64,000 nt of DNA, taken from contig NZ_JAPKND010000007.1 of NCBI RefSeq assembly GCF_026344035.1, positions 124,001 to 188,000 on the forward strand. Direction: 5' to 3'. Source of the DNA: Alcaligenes endophyticus. GTDB taxonomy: Bacteria > Pseudomonadota > Gammaproteobacteria > Burkholderiales > Burkholderiaceae_B. Made by a program: the position numbers and the translations under genes. The notes below the pieces were generated by a model, which saw only the letters and a program-made list of their open reading frames with translations, did no database searches and was not told where the DNA came from. Positions 1-10,487 of the stretch are shown here, in pieces (the stretch's first letter is position 1; each line of letters opens with the position of its first letter).

Positions 1-93
1 TTGTCGCGCCCCGTTTAGTGCAGCATTGGCCAATTGCTGGGCTGCGCCAGTACGGGAGTGCCAAATGATTAACAGTTGCCGGGCTGGTGGCAT
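1..93 (-). CDS. Flavodoxin/FMN-reductase-like protein, N-terminal fragment (cut by window edge)
   Basis: A minus-strand reading frame starts with ATG at 93-91 and runs open to the left edge. Its 31 visible residues begin MPPARQLLIIWHSRTGAAQQ and continue as an alanine-rich helix. A hydrophobic beta strand followed by H-S-R-T-G and then a helix is the FMN-phosphate-binding start of flavodoxin-like and NAD(P)H-dependent FMN reductase families (family knowledge). The substrate cannot be inferred. The gene is divergent from relA and shares its upstream region. The rest lies outside the window. Confidence 0.6.
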   Translation of the reverse strand, partial: MPPARQLLIIWHSRTGAAQQLANAALNGARQ

Positions 94-122
94 GAGTTCA
101 TACTCGCCTAGAAACTTCAGAC

Positions 123-183
123 CCTATAGTATATAGGCTGGTAGTGAATCCGTTTTAAAAGGTCGGTATAGGTTATCGCCTAT
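123..183. promoter_or_regulatory. Two TATAGG/CCTATA dyads in the flavodoxin-relA intergenic region
   Basis: The region between the divergent flavodoxin-like gene and relA carries two inverted repeats built from the same hexamer. CCTATA (123-128) and TATAGG (132-137) are separated by GTA. TATAGG (167-172) and CCTAT (179-183) are separated by six bases, and the second ends just before the relA ATG at 185. They look like operator half-sites. The binding protein is unknown and I see no convincing -35/-10 pair. Confidence 0.35.
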
Positions 184-184
184 C

Positions 185-2431
185 ATGAAGCATAGTGAAT
201 TAGATTCTCTTGGGACGCAGCAGTTTGACGAAGCGTGGTTGCGGCAAGCCAGTGAAGGTTTGTCGGACTCGGCGCGTGATCTGATTGCCAGTGCCGCTGC
301 TTACGTTGCGCAGGGTGTACAGGATAAGCTTGCCAGTACGGGGGAGGCGTTGAGCAGTCATTGCGCAGCAACGGCGCTTATCCTGGCGCGCTTAGATGCT
401 GATGCCGTGACGCGGGCCAGTGCCTTACTGTGTTTTTTGTCGATGCAAGACAGTCCCAGTAAGCAAGATCCTATCTTGAAGGAGTTTGGTCCCGAGGTCA
501 TGACCTTAGTGCGAGGTGCGCGAGCCTTGTATCGCTTAGGTACTCTTACTGGGCAGTCACACGATCAAGCGGTGACCGGCAGCGATCAGAAAGAAATGAA
601 ACGCAAAATGTTGCTGGCGATGGCGGCTGATTTGCGCATTGTATTGATACGCTTAGCCTCGCGCTTGCAGTCTTTACGCTGGTATACACAGTCTAAACAA
701 GAGTGCCCGCCGGCGTATGCGCGTGAAACTCTAGAACTCTACACCCCGCTAGCCAATCGTTTAGGAATCTGGCAGGTTAAATGGGAAATGGAGGATCTGG
801 CGTTTCGTTTCTTGCAGCCTGATACGTATAAGCAAATTGCGCGTCAGCTAGAAGAGAAGCGTACTGAGCGCGAGCAGTTTATTGAGCAAGTGCGTGAGCG
901 TTTATTACGCGCTTTGCACCAAGAGCAAATACAGGCAGAGGTTACAGGACGTCCTAAGCATATTTATAGCATCTGGAATAAGATGCGTAATAAGCATATT
1001 GATTTCACCCAGTTATATGATTTACGCGCCCTGCGTGTCATCGTTGCTGACGAGCGTAGTTGCTACACTGCGCTTGCTTTAGTGCACTCAATGTGGACAC
1101 CTATACTGGATGAGTTCGACGATTATATTTCCCGTCCTAAACCTAATGGTTATCGCTCGTTGCATACGGTAGTCGCGGATGCGCAAGGCCGTTGTTTCGA
1201 AGTGCAAATTCGCACCCATGATATGCATCAGTATGCCGAGTATGGGATGGCAGCACACTGGCGCTACAAAGAGGCCGGCCCTCAAGGAGGACAGGTTAGT
1301 GCGGGTGGCGATAACGACAGAAAAATCGCTTGGATGCGCCAGCTCTTGGCCTGGGATCGAGAGTCGGTACAAAAAAACGGCAACGATGATCAGACGCCTC
1401 ACGAGGGGGCGCTTGCACAGCCAGCAGAAGCCTCGCTTGCGCGCAACGATGAGCATATCTATGTGTTAACGCCGCAAGCTCGGGTGATTGAGTTGCCAGT
1501 AGGGGCAACGCCGGTTGATTTTGCTTACTATTTGCACACTGACTTAGGTCACCGTTGCCGCGGGGCACGTGTGAATGGGCAGATGGTGCCTTTGCTTACC
1601 CGTTTACAAACAGGGCAAACTGTCGAAATTATTGCCGCTAAAGCGGGGGGGCCTTCACGTGACTGGCTCAACCCACAGCTAGGTTTTTTGGCTAGTTCAC
1701 GTTCTAGGGCTAAAGTGCGGGCGTGGTTTAATGCTATTGAGTTACAGCAACGCATGTCACAAGGCCAAGGCATGGTCGAAAAAGAGCTGCAGCGACTAGG
1801 ACGTACGGCTGTTAACTTGGAGCAAATGGCCCAGCAATTGGGGTTCGCCCGGGCGGATGACTTATATGTAGCGGTGGCAAAAGACGAATTTAGTTTGCGC
1901 CAGTTGGATCATTTGTTTCGTGACACAACCACCAATGCTGAGCCTGAGCAACGGGTGTTCAATGTGGCGCATGCCAGTGTATTGAAAACCGGGAAAAGTG
2001 GCGTGCTGGTGGTGGGGGTAGACTCCCTAATGACGCAATTGGCGCGTTGTTGCCGGCCAGCTCCTCCCGATCTGATCGCCGGTTTTGTGACCAAAGGAAG
2101 GGGGGTATCGATTCACCGAGCTGATTGTAAGTCTTACCACGAATTGGCCTGCCGGCATCCTGAAAGAGCCATAGAAGTGGACTGGGGACACACTGGCGAT
2201 ACCCTATATCCTATAGATATAGCGATTGACGCCCAAGAGCGCCCCAATCTATTGCGTGACCTCTCTGAGGTATTTGCTCGTCTGCGTTTGAATGTGACGG
2301 GTATCAATACCCAGAGTAAACGCTCTTTAACGCGCTTGAGCTTTACGATCGAGGTCAAGGACGGGGAGCAAATACAGCGGGCGCTCGCTGCCTTGAATGA
2401 GTTAAATGGCGTGCAAGCCCGTCGTCTCTGA
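185..2431 (+). CDS. relA: RelA, (p)ppGpp synthetase (hydrolase domain degenerate)
   Basis: Ribosome-associated GTP/GDP pyrophosphokinase of the stringent response, 748 residues, the usual RelA length. The N-terminal HD hydrolase region lacks the His-Asp pair: the expected HD stretch reads FLSMQDS, so ppGpp hydrolysis is unlikely. The synthetase domain is intact, with GRPKHIYSIWNKM and a RelA-type EFDD motif at residues 310-313 in place of the RFKD of bifunctional enzymes. A TGS domain (about 435-495), a paired-Cys zinc-finger region (C622-C623) and a C-terminal ACT domain (about 675-745) follow, as needed for ribosome and tRNA sensing. Start: ATG at 185. A separate SpoT would be expected elsewhere in the genome. 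Confidence 0.95.
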   Translation: MKHSELDSLGTQQFDEAWLRQASEGLSDSARDLIASAAAYVAQGVQDKLASTGEALSSHCAATALILARLDADAVTRASALLCFLSMQDSPSKQDPILKEFGPEVMTLVRGARALYRLGTLTGQSHDQAVTGSDQKEMKRKMLLAMAADLRIVLIRLASRLQSLRWYTQSKQECPPAYARETLELYTPLANRLGIWQVKWEMEDLAFRFLQPDTYKQIARQLEEKRTEREQFIEQVRERLLRALHQEQIQAEVTGRPKHIYSIWNKMRNKHIDFTQLYDLRALRVIVADERSCYTALALVHSMWTPILDEFDDYISRPKPNGYRSLHTVVADAQGRCFEVQIRTHDMHQYAEYGMAAHWRYKEAGPQGGQVSAGGDNDRKIAWMRQLLAWDRESVQKNGNDDQTPHEGALAQPAEASLARNDEHIYVLTPQARVIELPVGATPVDFAYYLHTDLGHRCRGARVNGQMVPLLTRLQTGQTVEIIAAKAGGPSRDWLNPQLGFLASSRSRAKVRAWFNAIELQQRMSQGQGMVEKELQRLGRTAVNLEQMAQQLGFARADDLYVAVAKDEFSLRQLDHLFRDTTTNAEPEQRVFNVAHASVLKTGKSGVLVVGVDSLMTQLARCCRPAPPDLIAGFVTKGRGVSIHRADCKSYHELACRHPERAIEVDWGHTGDTLYPIDIAIDAQERPNLLRDLSEVFARLRLNVTGINTQSKRSLTRLSFTIEVKDGEQIQRALAALNELNGVQARRL

Positions 2432-2513
2432 CGTGAACCTGATAGAATTGCATGCTTGCAGCCGTGTTGGCTGGGCTGCCAAGCTATTGTTATTTTGAAC
2501 GAGAGATTTAGCC

Positions 2514-3713
2514 TTGAATTCTTATACTTTGCCCGATCCGAGCGGCCATTTTGGCCAATTTGGTGGCTCCTTTGTCGGAGAAACATTGGTACACGCGCTT
2601 GACGAGTTGTGTCAGGCGTACGATAAGTATCGTGATGACCCTGAGTTTTTGGCAGAGTTCGCTTACGAGCTAAAGCATTTTGTTGGGCGTCCTAGCCCCG
2701 TGTATCATGCTCGTCGCTGGTCGGAGGAGCTGGGCGGTGCGCAAATTTGGTTTAAGCGTGAAGACTTAAATCACACGGGGGCGCACAAGATCAATAATTG
2801 TATTGGGCAAATCTTATTAGCCCGACGCATGGGGAAAAAGCGCATTATTGCTGAAACAGGTGCTGGCCAGCATGGTGTAGCAACAGCCACAGTGGCGGCT
2901 CGTTATGGCTTAGAGTGCGTAGTTTATATGGGCTCCGAAGACGTTCGTCGTCAAGCATCTAATGTATACCGCATGAAGTTATTGGGTGCCACAGTGGTGC
3001 CTGTAGAGTCAGGTTCACGCACGCTTAAAGACGCTTTAAATGAAGCCATGCGCGATTGGGTAACGAACGTAGAAGACACTTTTTATATTATTGGTACGGT
3101 AGCGGGCCCCCATCCTTACCCCATGATGGTGCGCGATTTTCAGGCAGTTATTGGTAAAGAGTGTTTAGATCAAATGCCCCAAGAAGCAGGGCGTCAGCCT
3201 GATTATATTATTGCAGCGGTGGGCGGCGGCTCTAACGCTATGGGTATTTTTCATCCCTATATTGATCATGCAGAGGTTGCTTTGCTGGGAGTAGAAGCCG
3301 CAGGTAAGGGCTTAGACTCAGGGGCGCACTCGGCAAGTTTAAATCGAGGACGGGTCGGGGTTTTACATGGTAATCGTACATACGTATTACAAAATGAAGA
3401 TGGCAACGTGACGGAAACCCATTCTATCTCTGCTGGCTTAGACTACCCCGGAGTAGGGCCTGAGCATGCTTGGCTGAAAGAAGCAGGACGCGCCACCTAC
3501 GCTACTATCGACGATCAACAAGCCTTAAAAGCGTTCCACGATTGCTGTCGCATCGAGGGGATTATGCCTGCGCTGGAGTCCTCGCATGCTATCGCAGAGG
3601 CAGTGCGGTTGGCGCCTACCTTAAGTAAAGACAAGATCATTTTGATTAGCTTGTCTGGACGAGGCGATAAGGATATGCATACTGTGGCCGAATACAGCGG
3701 CATTCAACTGTAA
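2514..3713 (+). CDS. trpB: Tryptophan synthase beta chain
   Basis: PLP enzyme that condenses indole with serine in the last step of tryptophan synthesis, working as the alpha2-beta2 complex with TrpA encoded next. It has 399 residues. The PLP lysine is K92 in HTGAHKINN, and the phosphate-binding GGGSNA loop is present. The N-terminus ([12 protein letters not shown]) is typical of the family and has no ATG in range, so the TTG at 2514 is the only plausible start; a purine-rich GAGAG lies upstream. trpF, commonly just upstream of trpB in related genomes, is absent here and relA takes its place. Confidence 0.96.
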   Translation: MNSYTLPDPSGHFGQFGGSFVGETLVHALDELCQAYDKYRDDPEFLAEFAYELKHFVGRPSPVYHARRWSEELGGAQIWFKREDLNHTGAHKINNCIGQILLARRMGKKRIIAETGAGQHGVATATVAARYGLECVVYMGSEDVRRQASNVYRMKLLGATVVPVESGSRTLKDALNEAMRDWVTNVEDTFYIIGTVAGPHPYPMMVRDFQAVIGKECLDQMPQEAGRQPDYIIAAVGGGSNAMGIFHPYIDHAEVALLGVEAAGKGLDSGAHSASLNRGRVGVLHGNRTYVLQNEDGNVTETHSISAGLDYPGVGPEHAWLKEAGRATYATIDDQQALKAFHDCCRIEGIMPALESSHAIAEAVRLAPTLSKDKIILISLSGRGDKDMHTVAEYSGIQL

Positions 3714-3729
3714 TTTTTTGAGTACCACT

Positions 3730-4563
3730 ATGACTAGCAATGTGCGTTTAAAAGCCGCTTTTGAGCGTTTGAATGGCCGCTGTGCCCTAATCCCTTATAT
3801 CACCACTGGTGACCCGTCTGTGCCGGCTACCGTAGCTTTAATGCATGCCTTGAGCCAAGCAGGGGCGGATGTCATTGAGTTGGGAGTGCCTTTCTCGGAT
3901 CCCAGCGCTGATGGCCCTGTTATTCAGCGCGCTGCCGAGCGAGCCATCAGCCGCGGCGTAGGCTTGCGTAAAGTACTTGAGTTAGTTGCACAGTTTCGCC
4001 AACTCGATGATACGACTCCTGTGGTCTTGATGGGTTACGCCAACCCTATTGAGCGTATGGGGCAGGCGGAGTTCGTGCGCGCTGCCGCTCAGGCAGGTGT
4101 GGACGGTGTGTTAACGGTTGACTATCCCCCTGAAGAAAGTATCGAATTCACGTCAATGATGAGTCAAGAGGGTATAGATCCCATCTTTTTATTAGCGCCT
4201 ACATCCACGGATGAGCGCATCGAAAAAGTAGCGGCTTTGGCCAAGGGCTATGTTTATTACGTATCCTTGAAAGGGGTGACGGGTTCGGGTAAGTTGAACG
4301 TAGACGACGTAACCAGCCAATTGCAGCGCATACGCCAGCACGTAAAAATACCAGTCGGTGTAGGGTTCGGTATTCGCGACCCTGAAACAGCTCGACGCAT
4401 TGGTGAGCACGCCGACGCTGTCGTGATAGGCTCAAAACTGATAGAAACCATGGAAACGGTTGTACAGCAGTCTCAGCACCTAGAACCTAAGCAGCAAGAC
4501 GCGGCAGCCATCCAGGCGGCAGCGCAATGGTTAGCCACTGTCAGGGCGGCGCTGGATAATTAG
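3730..4563 (+). CDS. trpA: Tryptophan synthase alpha chain
   Basis: Cleaves indole-3-glycerol phosphate to indole and glyceraldehyde 3-phosphate and channels indole to TrpB. It has 277 residues from the ATG at 3730. A TTG at 3718 would add four residues (MSTT), but the ATG has GAG at a good distance and is preferred. The catalytic Glu (E50 in [11 protein letters not shown]) and the Asp of ADGP (D61) are present, as is the C-terminal phosphate-binding GVGFGI/VIGSK region. The gene begins 16 bases after trpB, so the two are surely cotranscribed. Confidence 0.95.
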   Translation: MTSNVRLKAAFERLNGRCALIPYITTGDPSVPATVALMHALSQAGADVIELGVPFSDPSADGPVIQRAAERAISRGVGLRKVLELVAQFRQLDDTTPVVLMGYANPIERMGQAEFVRAAAQAGVDGVLTVDYPPEESIEFTSMMSQEGIDPIFLLAPTSTDERIEKVAALAKGYVYYVSLKGVTGSGKLNVDDVTSQLQRIRQHVKIPVGVGFGIRDPETARRIGEHADAVVIGSKLIETMETVVQQSQHLEPKQQDAAAIQAAAQWLATVRAALDN

Positions 4564-4674
4564 GTATTCATGCCAGTTTGCGATTAGAATTATGTGCTTT
4601 GGCACGTTAGTTGGCCACGCTTTTAAAGAATAAGGTCGAACGTATTAGCGTTCGGCAGACGAACAGGAACTCCC

Positions 4675-5553
4675 ATGAGTTGGATTGAGAAAATTCTCCC
4701 GCCGCGTATACACCGCAACCCCGCGAGCAGCCGTCGAGTACCGGAAGGCATATGGGTGAAGTGCCCAGCTTGCGAGTCGGTGTTATATAAAGAAGATTTG
4801 CAGGCAACGCTGAACGTCTGTCCTAAATGCAGTCATCACATGCGCATAGGGGCCAGAGCACGTATTAAAGCCATCATGGATCCCGAAGGGCAGGTGGAAA
4901 TCGGTGCCAATACACGCCCCACCGACCCGTTAAAATTCAGAGACTCACGTAAATATACAGAGCGAGTTAGTGAGGCTACCAAGCAAACCGGTGAAACCGA
5001 GGCTATGGTAGTAGTAAGCGGAACTATTTTATCGGTCCCCGCTGTTCTGGCGTGTTTTGAGTTCGAGTTTATGGGGGGCTCGATGGGGTCCGTGGTGGGC
5101 GAACGCTTTGCACGTGGTGCACGTGCCGCCATCGATAACCGTAGTCCTTTTATTTGCGTGGCGGCCTCAGGTGGCGCACGCATGCAAGAAAGCTTGTTTT
5201 CTCTGCTGCAAATGGCAAAAACGAATGCTATGTTGGCTGAGTTGTCTGAAGCCGGCTTGCCTTTTATCAGTGTGCTTACCGATCCTACCATGGGCGGAGT
5301 TTCAGCCAGTTTTGCGTTTATGGGTGATGTAGTAATTGCTGAACCGAATGCATTGATTGGCTTTGCAGGTCCACGAGTGATCGAACAAACCGTACGTGAG
5401 AAACTGCCAGAGGGTTTTCAGCGCGCTGAGTTCTTGCTTGAAAAAGGCGCCATAGACATGGTGGTAGATCGCCGCCACATGCGTCAAGAGCTGGCTCAAT
5501 TGTTGGCCTTATTGACGCGCCAGCCGGCAGAGGCTGTTTCTACTTTGGGCTAA
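4675..5553 (+). CDS. accD: Acetyl-CoA carboxylase carboxyltransferase subunit beta
   Basis: Beta half of the carboxyltransferase that makes malonyl-CoA for fatty acid synthesis. It has 292 residues with the N-terminal four-Cys zinc ribbon (C30, C33, C49, C52), followed by the crotonase-like carboxyltransferase domain containing [10 protein letters not shown] and MGGVSASFA. The start ATG at 4675 has AGGAAC upstream. A short perfect hairpin (CGAACG at 4637-4642, CGTTCG at 4649-4654) sits in the leader. The trpB-trpA-accD order is conserved in Burkholderiales; folC, often next, is not here. A strong terminator follows. Confidence 0.96.
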   Translation: MSWIEKILPPRIHRNPASSRRVPEGIWVKCPACESVLYKEDLQATLNVCPKCSHHMRIGARARIKAIMDPEGQVEIGANTRPTDPLKFRDSRKYTERVSEATKQTGETEAMVVVSGTILSVPAVLACFEFEFMGGSMGSVVGERFARGARAAIDNRSPFICVAASGGARMQESLFSLLQMAKTNAMLAELSEAGLPFISVLTDPTMGGVSASFAFMGDVVIAEPNALIGFAGPRVIEQTVREKLPEGFQRAEFLLEKGAIDMVVDRRHMRQELAQLLALLTRQPAEAVSTLG

Positions 5554-5588
5554 ATTAGTCACAAGCCGCTTGGCATTTTGAATGCCAC

Positions 5589-5630
5589 AAAAAAAAGCTG
5601 GATTCTCTTGAGGAGTTCCAGCTTTTTTTT
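5589..5630. terminator. Bidirectional intrinsic terminator after accD
   Basis: A perfect 14-bp inverted repeat consists of eight A plus GCTGGA (5589-5602) and TCCAGC plus eight T (5617-5630), with a 14-base loop. The stem itself supplies a T-tract in both directions. It lies between convergent accD and rne. Confidence 0.9.
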
Positions 5631-5672
5631 ACGTGCTTTACGAAGTTAAGTGGGTGGCCTTGGTGTTTCAAA

Positions 5673-5716
5673 AACCCCTTGCAACAGCATAGTTTAACTG
5701 TGCGCAGCAAGGGGTT
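5673..5716 (-). terminator. Intrinsic terminator of rne
   Basis: A 10-bp perfect stem is formed by AACCCCTTGC (5673-5682) and GCAAGGGGTT (5707-5716). A small inner stem (ACAG/CTGT) sits in the loop. Read on the minus strand the hairpin is followed by a T run, so it ends the rne transcript 22 bases past its stop codon. Confidence 0.85.
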
Positions 5717-5737
5717 AGTGCTTACCGAAACTTGATG

Positions 5738-8700
5738 TTATTCGCCGGTTTCCACTTGTTTTAGCTCTGCCACTTTAGGCTGGGCAACCGTCTTGCGAGG
5801 GCGGCCCAGTTTTACTTTAGGGGCCTCATAAGCGGAGATGTCAGCGGACTTGGTTTCAACTAGCGTAATCCCTGCAGTAGCCAATACCTGTTCTAGGTCT
5901 TGTTCACTGGCAGGTTGTGCCGCTTGGACTGGACTTGGCTCTGCAGCAGTGGATGATTCCATGGATGCTGCGTTCGCGGGCTGTTCGAGTTCAGTTTGCG
6001 ACGTTTGCTCAGCAGTGGCCTCGTGCCCAAGTGCTGCGGATTCTACAGTTTCTGTAGGCTCATGATTAGCGCTTGTTTCGCTTGAGTCAAGTAGCGAGAT
6101 AATCTCGGTAGGAGTGCTTTCGGGGAGCGCTTCCGTCTCGAGTGCTGGCTCAAGGGTAACGGGCTCTTGGGCAGACTCAGACTCCAACACAGGGTTGGCA
6201 ACTTCATTGGTATCAACGGGCTCAATTGCTTTAACGGCCTCTACTGCCTTAGGGGCGACTTCAGGGCTTGGTTCGGCGATCACACGCGTTTCTACCATTT
6301 GTAGCGCTGGCTTGCTTGCCGCAACCGCTACTTCTTGCTTTTTCTCTGATTCTTTTTGCACCGCTATCGTGGATTCAACGGACACCTCTACGAGGTTTGC
6401 AGCGTCTTGCGTTACAGGAGGGCTCACTACTTTAGTTTCAACTTGGGCAAGCTTGGGCGCTGCAATGGCGACAGGCTGCTGTGTTGGTAGAGTAGGCTCG
6501 GTGGCGCTTGTGCTGATATTGGACGCTGGCTCTTGAGTTGTAGTGTGTACGGCAACGGGCTCAGCCACGGGCTCGCTAAGCGCTAATGCAGGCGCTTGTG
6601 CTGAATCAAGGCTGGCCTGCTCTTGTCGCTCCAGTGCAGCAGGATTGAAAGCAGGTGTCTCATGCGGTATGAAAGCATGGGAGGTACCTGATTCGTCTTC
6701 TTGCTCTTGGGCTTGCTCGTTGCTTGTTTGTCCGTCTGTGGGACGACGGCCGCGACGGCTACGACGGCGACGACGCTTACGCTCAGGATCGAAGGCGCCA
6801 TTGTCGGCATCCTCAGGGGACTCTGGCGTGTCTTCCTCTAGTGCAGCTTCCGGTTCGACATAGGTGCTTGTTGGTGCCTGAGCTGGTGCGACAGGGCGCT
6901 GAGGCTCGGTTACCACTGCTACTTCGGCAGATGCTTCAATAGTGCTTTGAGACACCTTATCAAGCTGTTCAGCGTCGGTTTGTACGACAACTTGCTCGTC
7001 TCGGCGTTGACGGCCACGACCGCGGCGGCCACGACCACGAGCTTGATTGTTGCCGTCATCGTTTTTAACGTCAACAGCATTCGTTTGCGTCACTTCCTGG
7101 CGCTGTTGTTGAGGTGCTTGCTCTACCTCTTCTTGGGGGGCTGCTTGTTGATTACGGCGACGAGCCGGGCGAGTGTTAGTGCTCGCTTCTTTGAGGGCTT
7201 TTTCTTCCTCTGTGACGACACGTTGGCCGCGACGCTGGCGGGTACGTTCTTGGTTGTTCCGGTTGCCGGATTCGGGACGACGGCCGCGACGCTGTGGATT
7301 TACTTTGCTAGCGGCCTCTTTGGTGGGTTCTGTTTCGCTAGTGCTTGCACCCGTTAACCAGTTAATGAGTTTACGCAATAAGCCGCCGGTGCTCGCTGAT
7401 GGGGCAGCAGCAGGGGATTTAGGGCCCGGAGCAGGCTGGGTGGGCGTAATACCCTTCACTAAGGCTTCTGGACGTGGCTTAATTTCGTGGGTGCGGTGTG
7501 GCAGCAAAGTGGTGGGCTGCTCGGGTTGCTGCACTTGTTCGTAGCTGCTGCGTATTTCGTCTAGACGCGGGTCGTCGTGACGCAGACGCTCAATGATGTG
7601 GTGTGGTGTTTCCAAAAACTTGTTAGGAATTAACAACAGGCTCACATTTAAGCGGCTTTCCATTTTGGTGATGTCACTGCGTTTCTCGTTAAGCAGGAAA
7701 GTGGCAACATCGACAGGCACTTGAGCATGAAGGGCTGCCGTGCCTTCTTTCATGGCTTCTTCTTGGAGCAGGCGAAGTACGTGCAGGGCGCTGGACTCTG
7801 CGTCACGAATAACGCCGGTACCCGTGCAGCGTGGGCAGGTAACGTGTGAGCCTTCATTCAGGGCAGGGCGTAGACGTTGGCGCGATAGTTCCATTAAGCC
7901 AAAACGGGAGATTTTTCCCATTTGAACCCGAGCACGGTCAAGGTATAAGGCGTCACGCAATCGCTGCTCAATGGCACGCTGGTTTTTGCTGTCCTCCATG
8001 TCGATGAAGTCGATCACGATCAGCCCACCTAAGTCGCGCAGACGTAGCTGACGGGCAACCTCGTCGGCGGCCTCTAGGTTGGTGCGTAGAGCGGTTTCCT
8101 CGATGTCTGCCCCACGGGTGGAGCGCGCTGAGTTAACGTCAATTGCCACTAATGCTTCGGTGTGATCAATCACGACGGCACCGCCTGAGGGCAACTGTAC
8201 GGTACGTGAATAGGCCGTTTCGATCTGGTGTTCTATTTGAAAGCGTGAGAACAAAGGGGTATCGTCACGATACATTTTGACTCGGTGCATATTGTCCGGC
8301 ATAACTACACCCATAAAGGCACTGGCCTGGGTATAGATTTCGTCCGTATCAATGAGGATTTCGCCGATATCAGGCGAGAAGTAATCACGTATAGCGCGGA
8401 TGACTAAGCTAGATTCTAGATAAATAAGAATGGGAGCAGCGTTATCACGTGCAGCGCCGTCAATGGCAGTCCAGAGCTGGAGAAGGTAGTTCAAGTCCCA
8501 CTGTAACTCCTCGACACTACGCCCTATGCCTGCGGTGCGGGCGATAATGCTCATGCCTTGGGGGGTGTTGAGCTTATCCATTGCCTCGCGTAACTCTTGG
8601 CGATCCTCACCCTCAACGCGTCGTGAAACACCACCGCCTCGGGGGTTGTTAGGCATTAGAACCAAGTAGCGACCAGCCAGAGAGATAAAGGTGGTTAAGG

Positions 8701-9040
8701 CAGCACCTTTATTCCCACGCTCTTCTTTTTCTACTTGAATGATAAGCTCTTGACCTTCGCTTAAAGCGTCTTGGATACGCGCACTGCGTACGTCGACACC
8801 CTCTTTGAAGTAGCTGCGAGCGACTTCTTTAAAAGGTAAGAAACCGTGGCGCTCTTCACCGTAGCTAACGAAGCACGCTTCTAAGCCGGGTTCGATGCGA
8901 GTGATCACGCCTTTGTATATATTGCCTTTACGCTGCTCGCGTCCGGCACTTTCTATGTCTAGGTCAATAAGTTTTTGACCGTCGACAATAGCAACGCGTA
9001 ATTCTTCTTGATGCGTTGCATTGAACAACATTCGTTTCAT
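5738..9040 (-). CDS. rne: Ribonuclease E
   Basis: Essential endoribonuclease for mRNA decay and rRNA/tRNA processing, scaffold of the degradosome at the inner membrane. It has 1100 residues. The catalytic half (about 1-510) has the S1 domain ([23 protein letters not shown]), the RNase H-like and DNase I-like parts ([24 protein letters not shown]) and the Zn-link C402-x2-C405 in CPRCTGTG. The C-terminal half is disordered: arginine-rich RNA-binding clusters (about 590-780), then a long Ala/Glu/Pro/Val-rich tail, a repeat-like composition that creates many spurious antisense reading frames. The gene is divergent from rluC, as in E. coli. It has a long structured leader that suggests autoregulation. 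Confidence 0.96.
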   Translation of the reverse strand: MKRMLFNATHQEELRVAIVDGQKLIDLDIESAGREQRKGNIYKGVITRIEPGLEACFVSYGEERHGFLPFKEVARSYFKEGVDVRSARIQDALSEGQELIIQVEKEERGNKGAALTTFISLAGRYLVLMPNNPRGGGVSRRVEGEDRQELREAMDKLNTPQGMSIIARTAGIGRSVEELQWDLNYLLQLWTAIDGAARDNAAPILIYLESSLVIRAIRDYFSPDIGEILIDTDEIYTQASAFMGVVMPDNMHRVKMYRDDTPLFSRFQIEHQIETAYSRTVQLPSGGAVVIDHTEALVAIDVNSARSTRGADIEETALRTNLEAADEVARQLRLRDLGGLIVIDFIDMEDSKNQRAIEQRLRDALYLDRARVQMGKISRFGLMELSRQRLRPALNEGSHVTCPRCTGTGVIRDAESSALHVLRLLQEEAMKEGTAALHAQVPVDVATFLLNEKRSDITKMESRLNVSLLLIPNKFLETPHHIIERLRHDDPRLDEIRSSYEQVQQPEQPTTLLPHRTHEIKPRPEALVKGITPTQPAPGPKSPAAAPSASTGGLLRKLINWLTGASTSETEPTKEAASKVNPQRRGRRPESGNRNNQERTRQRRGQRVVTEEEKALKEASTNTRPARRRNQQAAPQEEVEQAPQQQRQEVTQTNAVDVKNDDGNNQARGRGRRGRGRQRRDEQVVVQTDAEQLDKVSQSTIEASAEVAVVTEPQRPVAPAQAPTSTYVEPEAALEEDTPESPEDADNGAFDPERKRRRRRSRRGRRPTDGQTSNEQAQEQEDESGTSHAFIPHETPAFNPAALERQEQASLDSAQAPALALSEPVAEPVAVHTTTQEPASNISTSATEPTLPTQQPVAIAAPKLAQVETKVVSPPVTQDAANLVEVSVESTIAVQKESEKKQEVAVAASKPALQMVETRVIAEPSPEVAPKAVEAVKAIEPVDTNEVANPVLESESAQEPVTLEPALETEALPESTPTEIISLLDSSETSANHEPTETVESAALGHEATAEQTSQTELEQPANAASMESSTAAEPSPVQAAQPASEQDLEQVLATAGITLVETKSADISAYEAPKVKLGRPRKTVAQPKVAELKQVETGE

Positions 9041-9521
9041 GAGTGTGTTTCTCCGTAGTCATGGCGCATCGTTAAATCGATACGCGACCGCGGGTCACTC
9101 GGTGTGTAGCGCAATCACTGCAGCAGTGAAAAGCAGGGCCGACCCTGCCCTTCGTTAAGTCAGGGGGGGCACGTTGCGCACGTAAGTGCGGGGTTCAATC
9201 AGCAGGGAGGTCAATTTCACGGTAGTGGACGACGGATAAAAAATGCTGGGAACGGCAGTCGCATGATTCGGTAAACATGCGCCTGGTGCAAAAGAGCGGG
9301 ACAATCTGTGCAGGAATTCAGCGCCGCACGCGGGTGGAAATTATCGTGGAAAGCGGGCAAATGCCGCACGGCTTTCTCGATCTGGGCCTACCCCGGCGAC
9401 CTAATGACCCGAAAGCTGTTACTCAGGCATACAATATAAGACCCTGTCGTTCAGACGGAGACGCAACCGCTGCATCTCTACGTCCGACCTTGTCTCAGCT
9501 TTCATAGGCTGAAGCGATTAT
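9041..9521 (-). promoter_or_regulatory. 481-bp rne/rluC intergenic region with multi-hairpin rne leader
   Basis: No gene is supported here. Reading towards rne, the DNA holds a series of perfect short hairpins: CGCATG/CATGCG (9260-9265, 9276-9281), CGCAC/GTGCG (9177-9181, 9186-9190), GCAGGG/CCCTGC (9133-9138, 9143-9148, 4-base loop) and TCACTG/CAGTGA (9115-9120, 9124-9129, 3-base loop). In E. coli the rne leader folds into hairpins that RNase E itself reads for feedback control (known). By analogy this is probably an autoregulatory 5' UTR. The same gap must hold the rluC promoter, which I cannot place. Confidence 0.5.
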
Positions 9522-10487
9522 ATGCCTGTTTTTGTTATGCGCAAACCATTAGATTTAACTAAGCCTGCTGTGACTGTTCGAATAATTGAAATAGAGGAGG
9601 CCCATGCCGGCCAGCGCATCGACAATTTTTTGTTGCGCGAATGTAAGGGCGTGCCAAAAAGCCACATTTATAAAGCCATCCGAGACGGGCAAGTGCGCGT
9701 CAATAAAGGCCGTATAAGCAACGACTACCGATTGGAGTTAGGAGACCTCGTGCGCATTCCTCCTATGCGCCTACCCGAACAAAAGCCAGAGCAATGGGTG
9801 CCGCCCACTGTTTTTCCTGTGGTGTTCGAGGATGATGCCATTGTGGTGATTAATAAGCCTGCAGGAGTGGCTGTGCATGGTGGTAGCGGCGTGTCCTTTG
9901 GAGTGATTGAGCAAATGCGCGCGGCGCGTCCGCATGAGCGTATGCTGGAGCTAGCGCATAGGCTTGATCGGGATACTTCTGGTTTGTTAATTATTGCAAA
10001 AAAGCGTAGCGCTTTATTGGCTTTACACGATATGTTTAGGCTTATTACTGCGCGCAAGTTTTATGTGGCACTTGTGCAAGGAGACTGGGTGAACGATAGG
10101 CAGCATATTCGACTGCCATTGTTACGCTGGTTGACGGCAGAAGGAGAGCGTAGGGTGCGCGTTGATGAGGAAGGTAAGCTGGCGCACACCATTATTAATT
10201 TGCAGCGCCGATATGGCCATTACAGCTTATTGCAAGCAGAACTGAAAACTGGGCGTACTCACCAAATACGGGTGCATTTAGCGCATTCGGGGTTCCCTAT
10301 TGTTGGGGACGATAAATACGGTGATGATCAGGTACGGGCTCAGTTTGTGCGCTTAGGCTTTAAACGTATGTTTTTGCATGCAGAGCGTTTGGAGTTTCCC
10401 CATCCGATTAGTGGTGAGTGGCTCGTGCTGCAAGCCCCTTTACCGCTAGAGTGTCAACAAATTCTTGACGTTTTGGAGCAAAAGTAG
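9522..10487 (+). CDS. rluC: 23S rRNA pseudouridine synthase RluC
   Basis: RluA-family pseudouridine synthase, predicted to modify 23S rRNA positions 955, 2504 and 2580 as in E. coli. It has 321 residues: an N-terminal S4 RNA-binding domain (about 30-80) and the catalytic domain with HRLDRDTSG (catalytic Asp D149), ending with the conserved GRTHQIRVH segment. The specificity call rests on the conserved position divergent from rne; RluD-type enzymes lack this neighbour. ATG codons at 9522 and 9537 are both possible starts, and neither has a strong ribosome-binding site. Confidence 0.9.
   Translation: MPVFVMRKPLDLTKPAVTVRIIEIEEAHAGQRIDNFLLRECKGVPKSHIYKAIRDGQVRVNKGRISNDYRLELGDLVRIPPMRLPEQKPEQWVPPTVFPVVFEDDAIVVINKPAGVAVHGGSGVSFGVIEQMRAARPHERMLELAHRLDRDTSGLLIIAKKRSALLALHDMFRLITARKFYVALVQGDWVNDRQHIRLPLLRWLTAEGERRVRVDEEGKLAHTIINLQRRYGHYSLLQAELKTGRTHQIRVHLAHSGFPIVGDDKYGDDQVRAQFVRLGFKRMFLHAERLEFPHPISGEWLVLQAPLPLECQQILDVLEQK

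Noticed and set aside
5838-7544. Several long open frames on the plus strand opposite the 3' half of rne
   Set aside because: They arise from the Ala/Glu/Arg-rich, GC-biased coding sequence of the disordered RNase E tail, encode low-complexity peptides and lack ribosome-binding sites.
9277-9507. 76-codon open frame on the plus strand in the rne/rluC gap
   Set aside because: No ribosome-binding site or family resemblance, and it overlaps the probable structured leader of rne.
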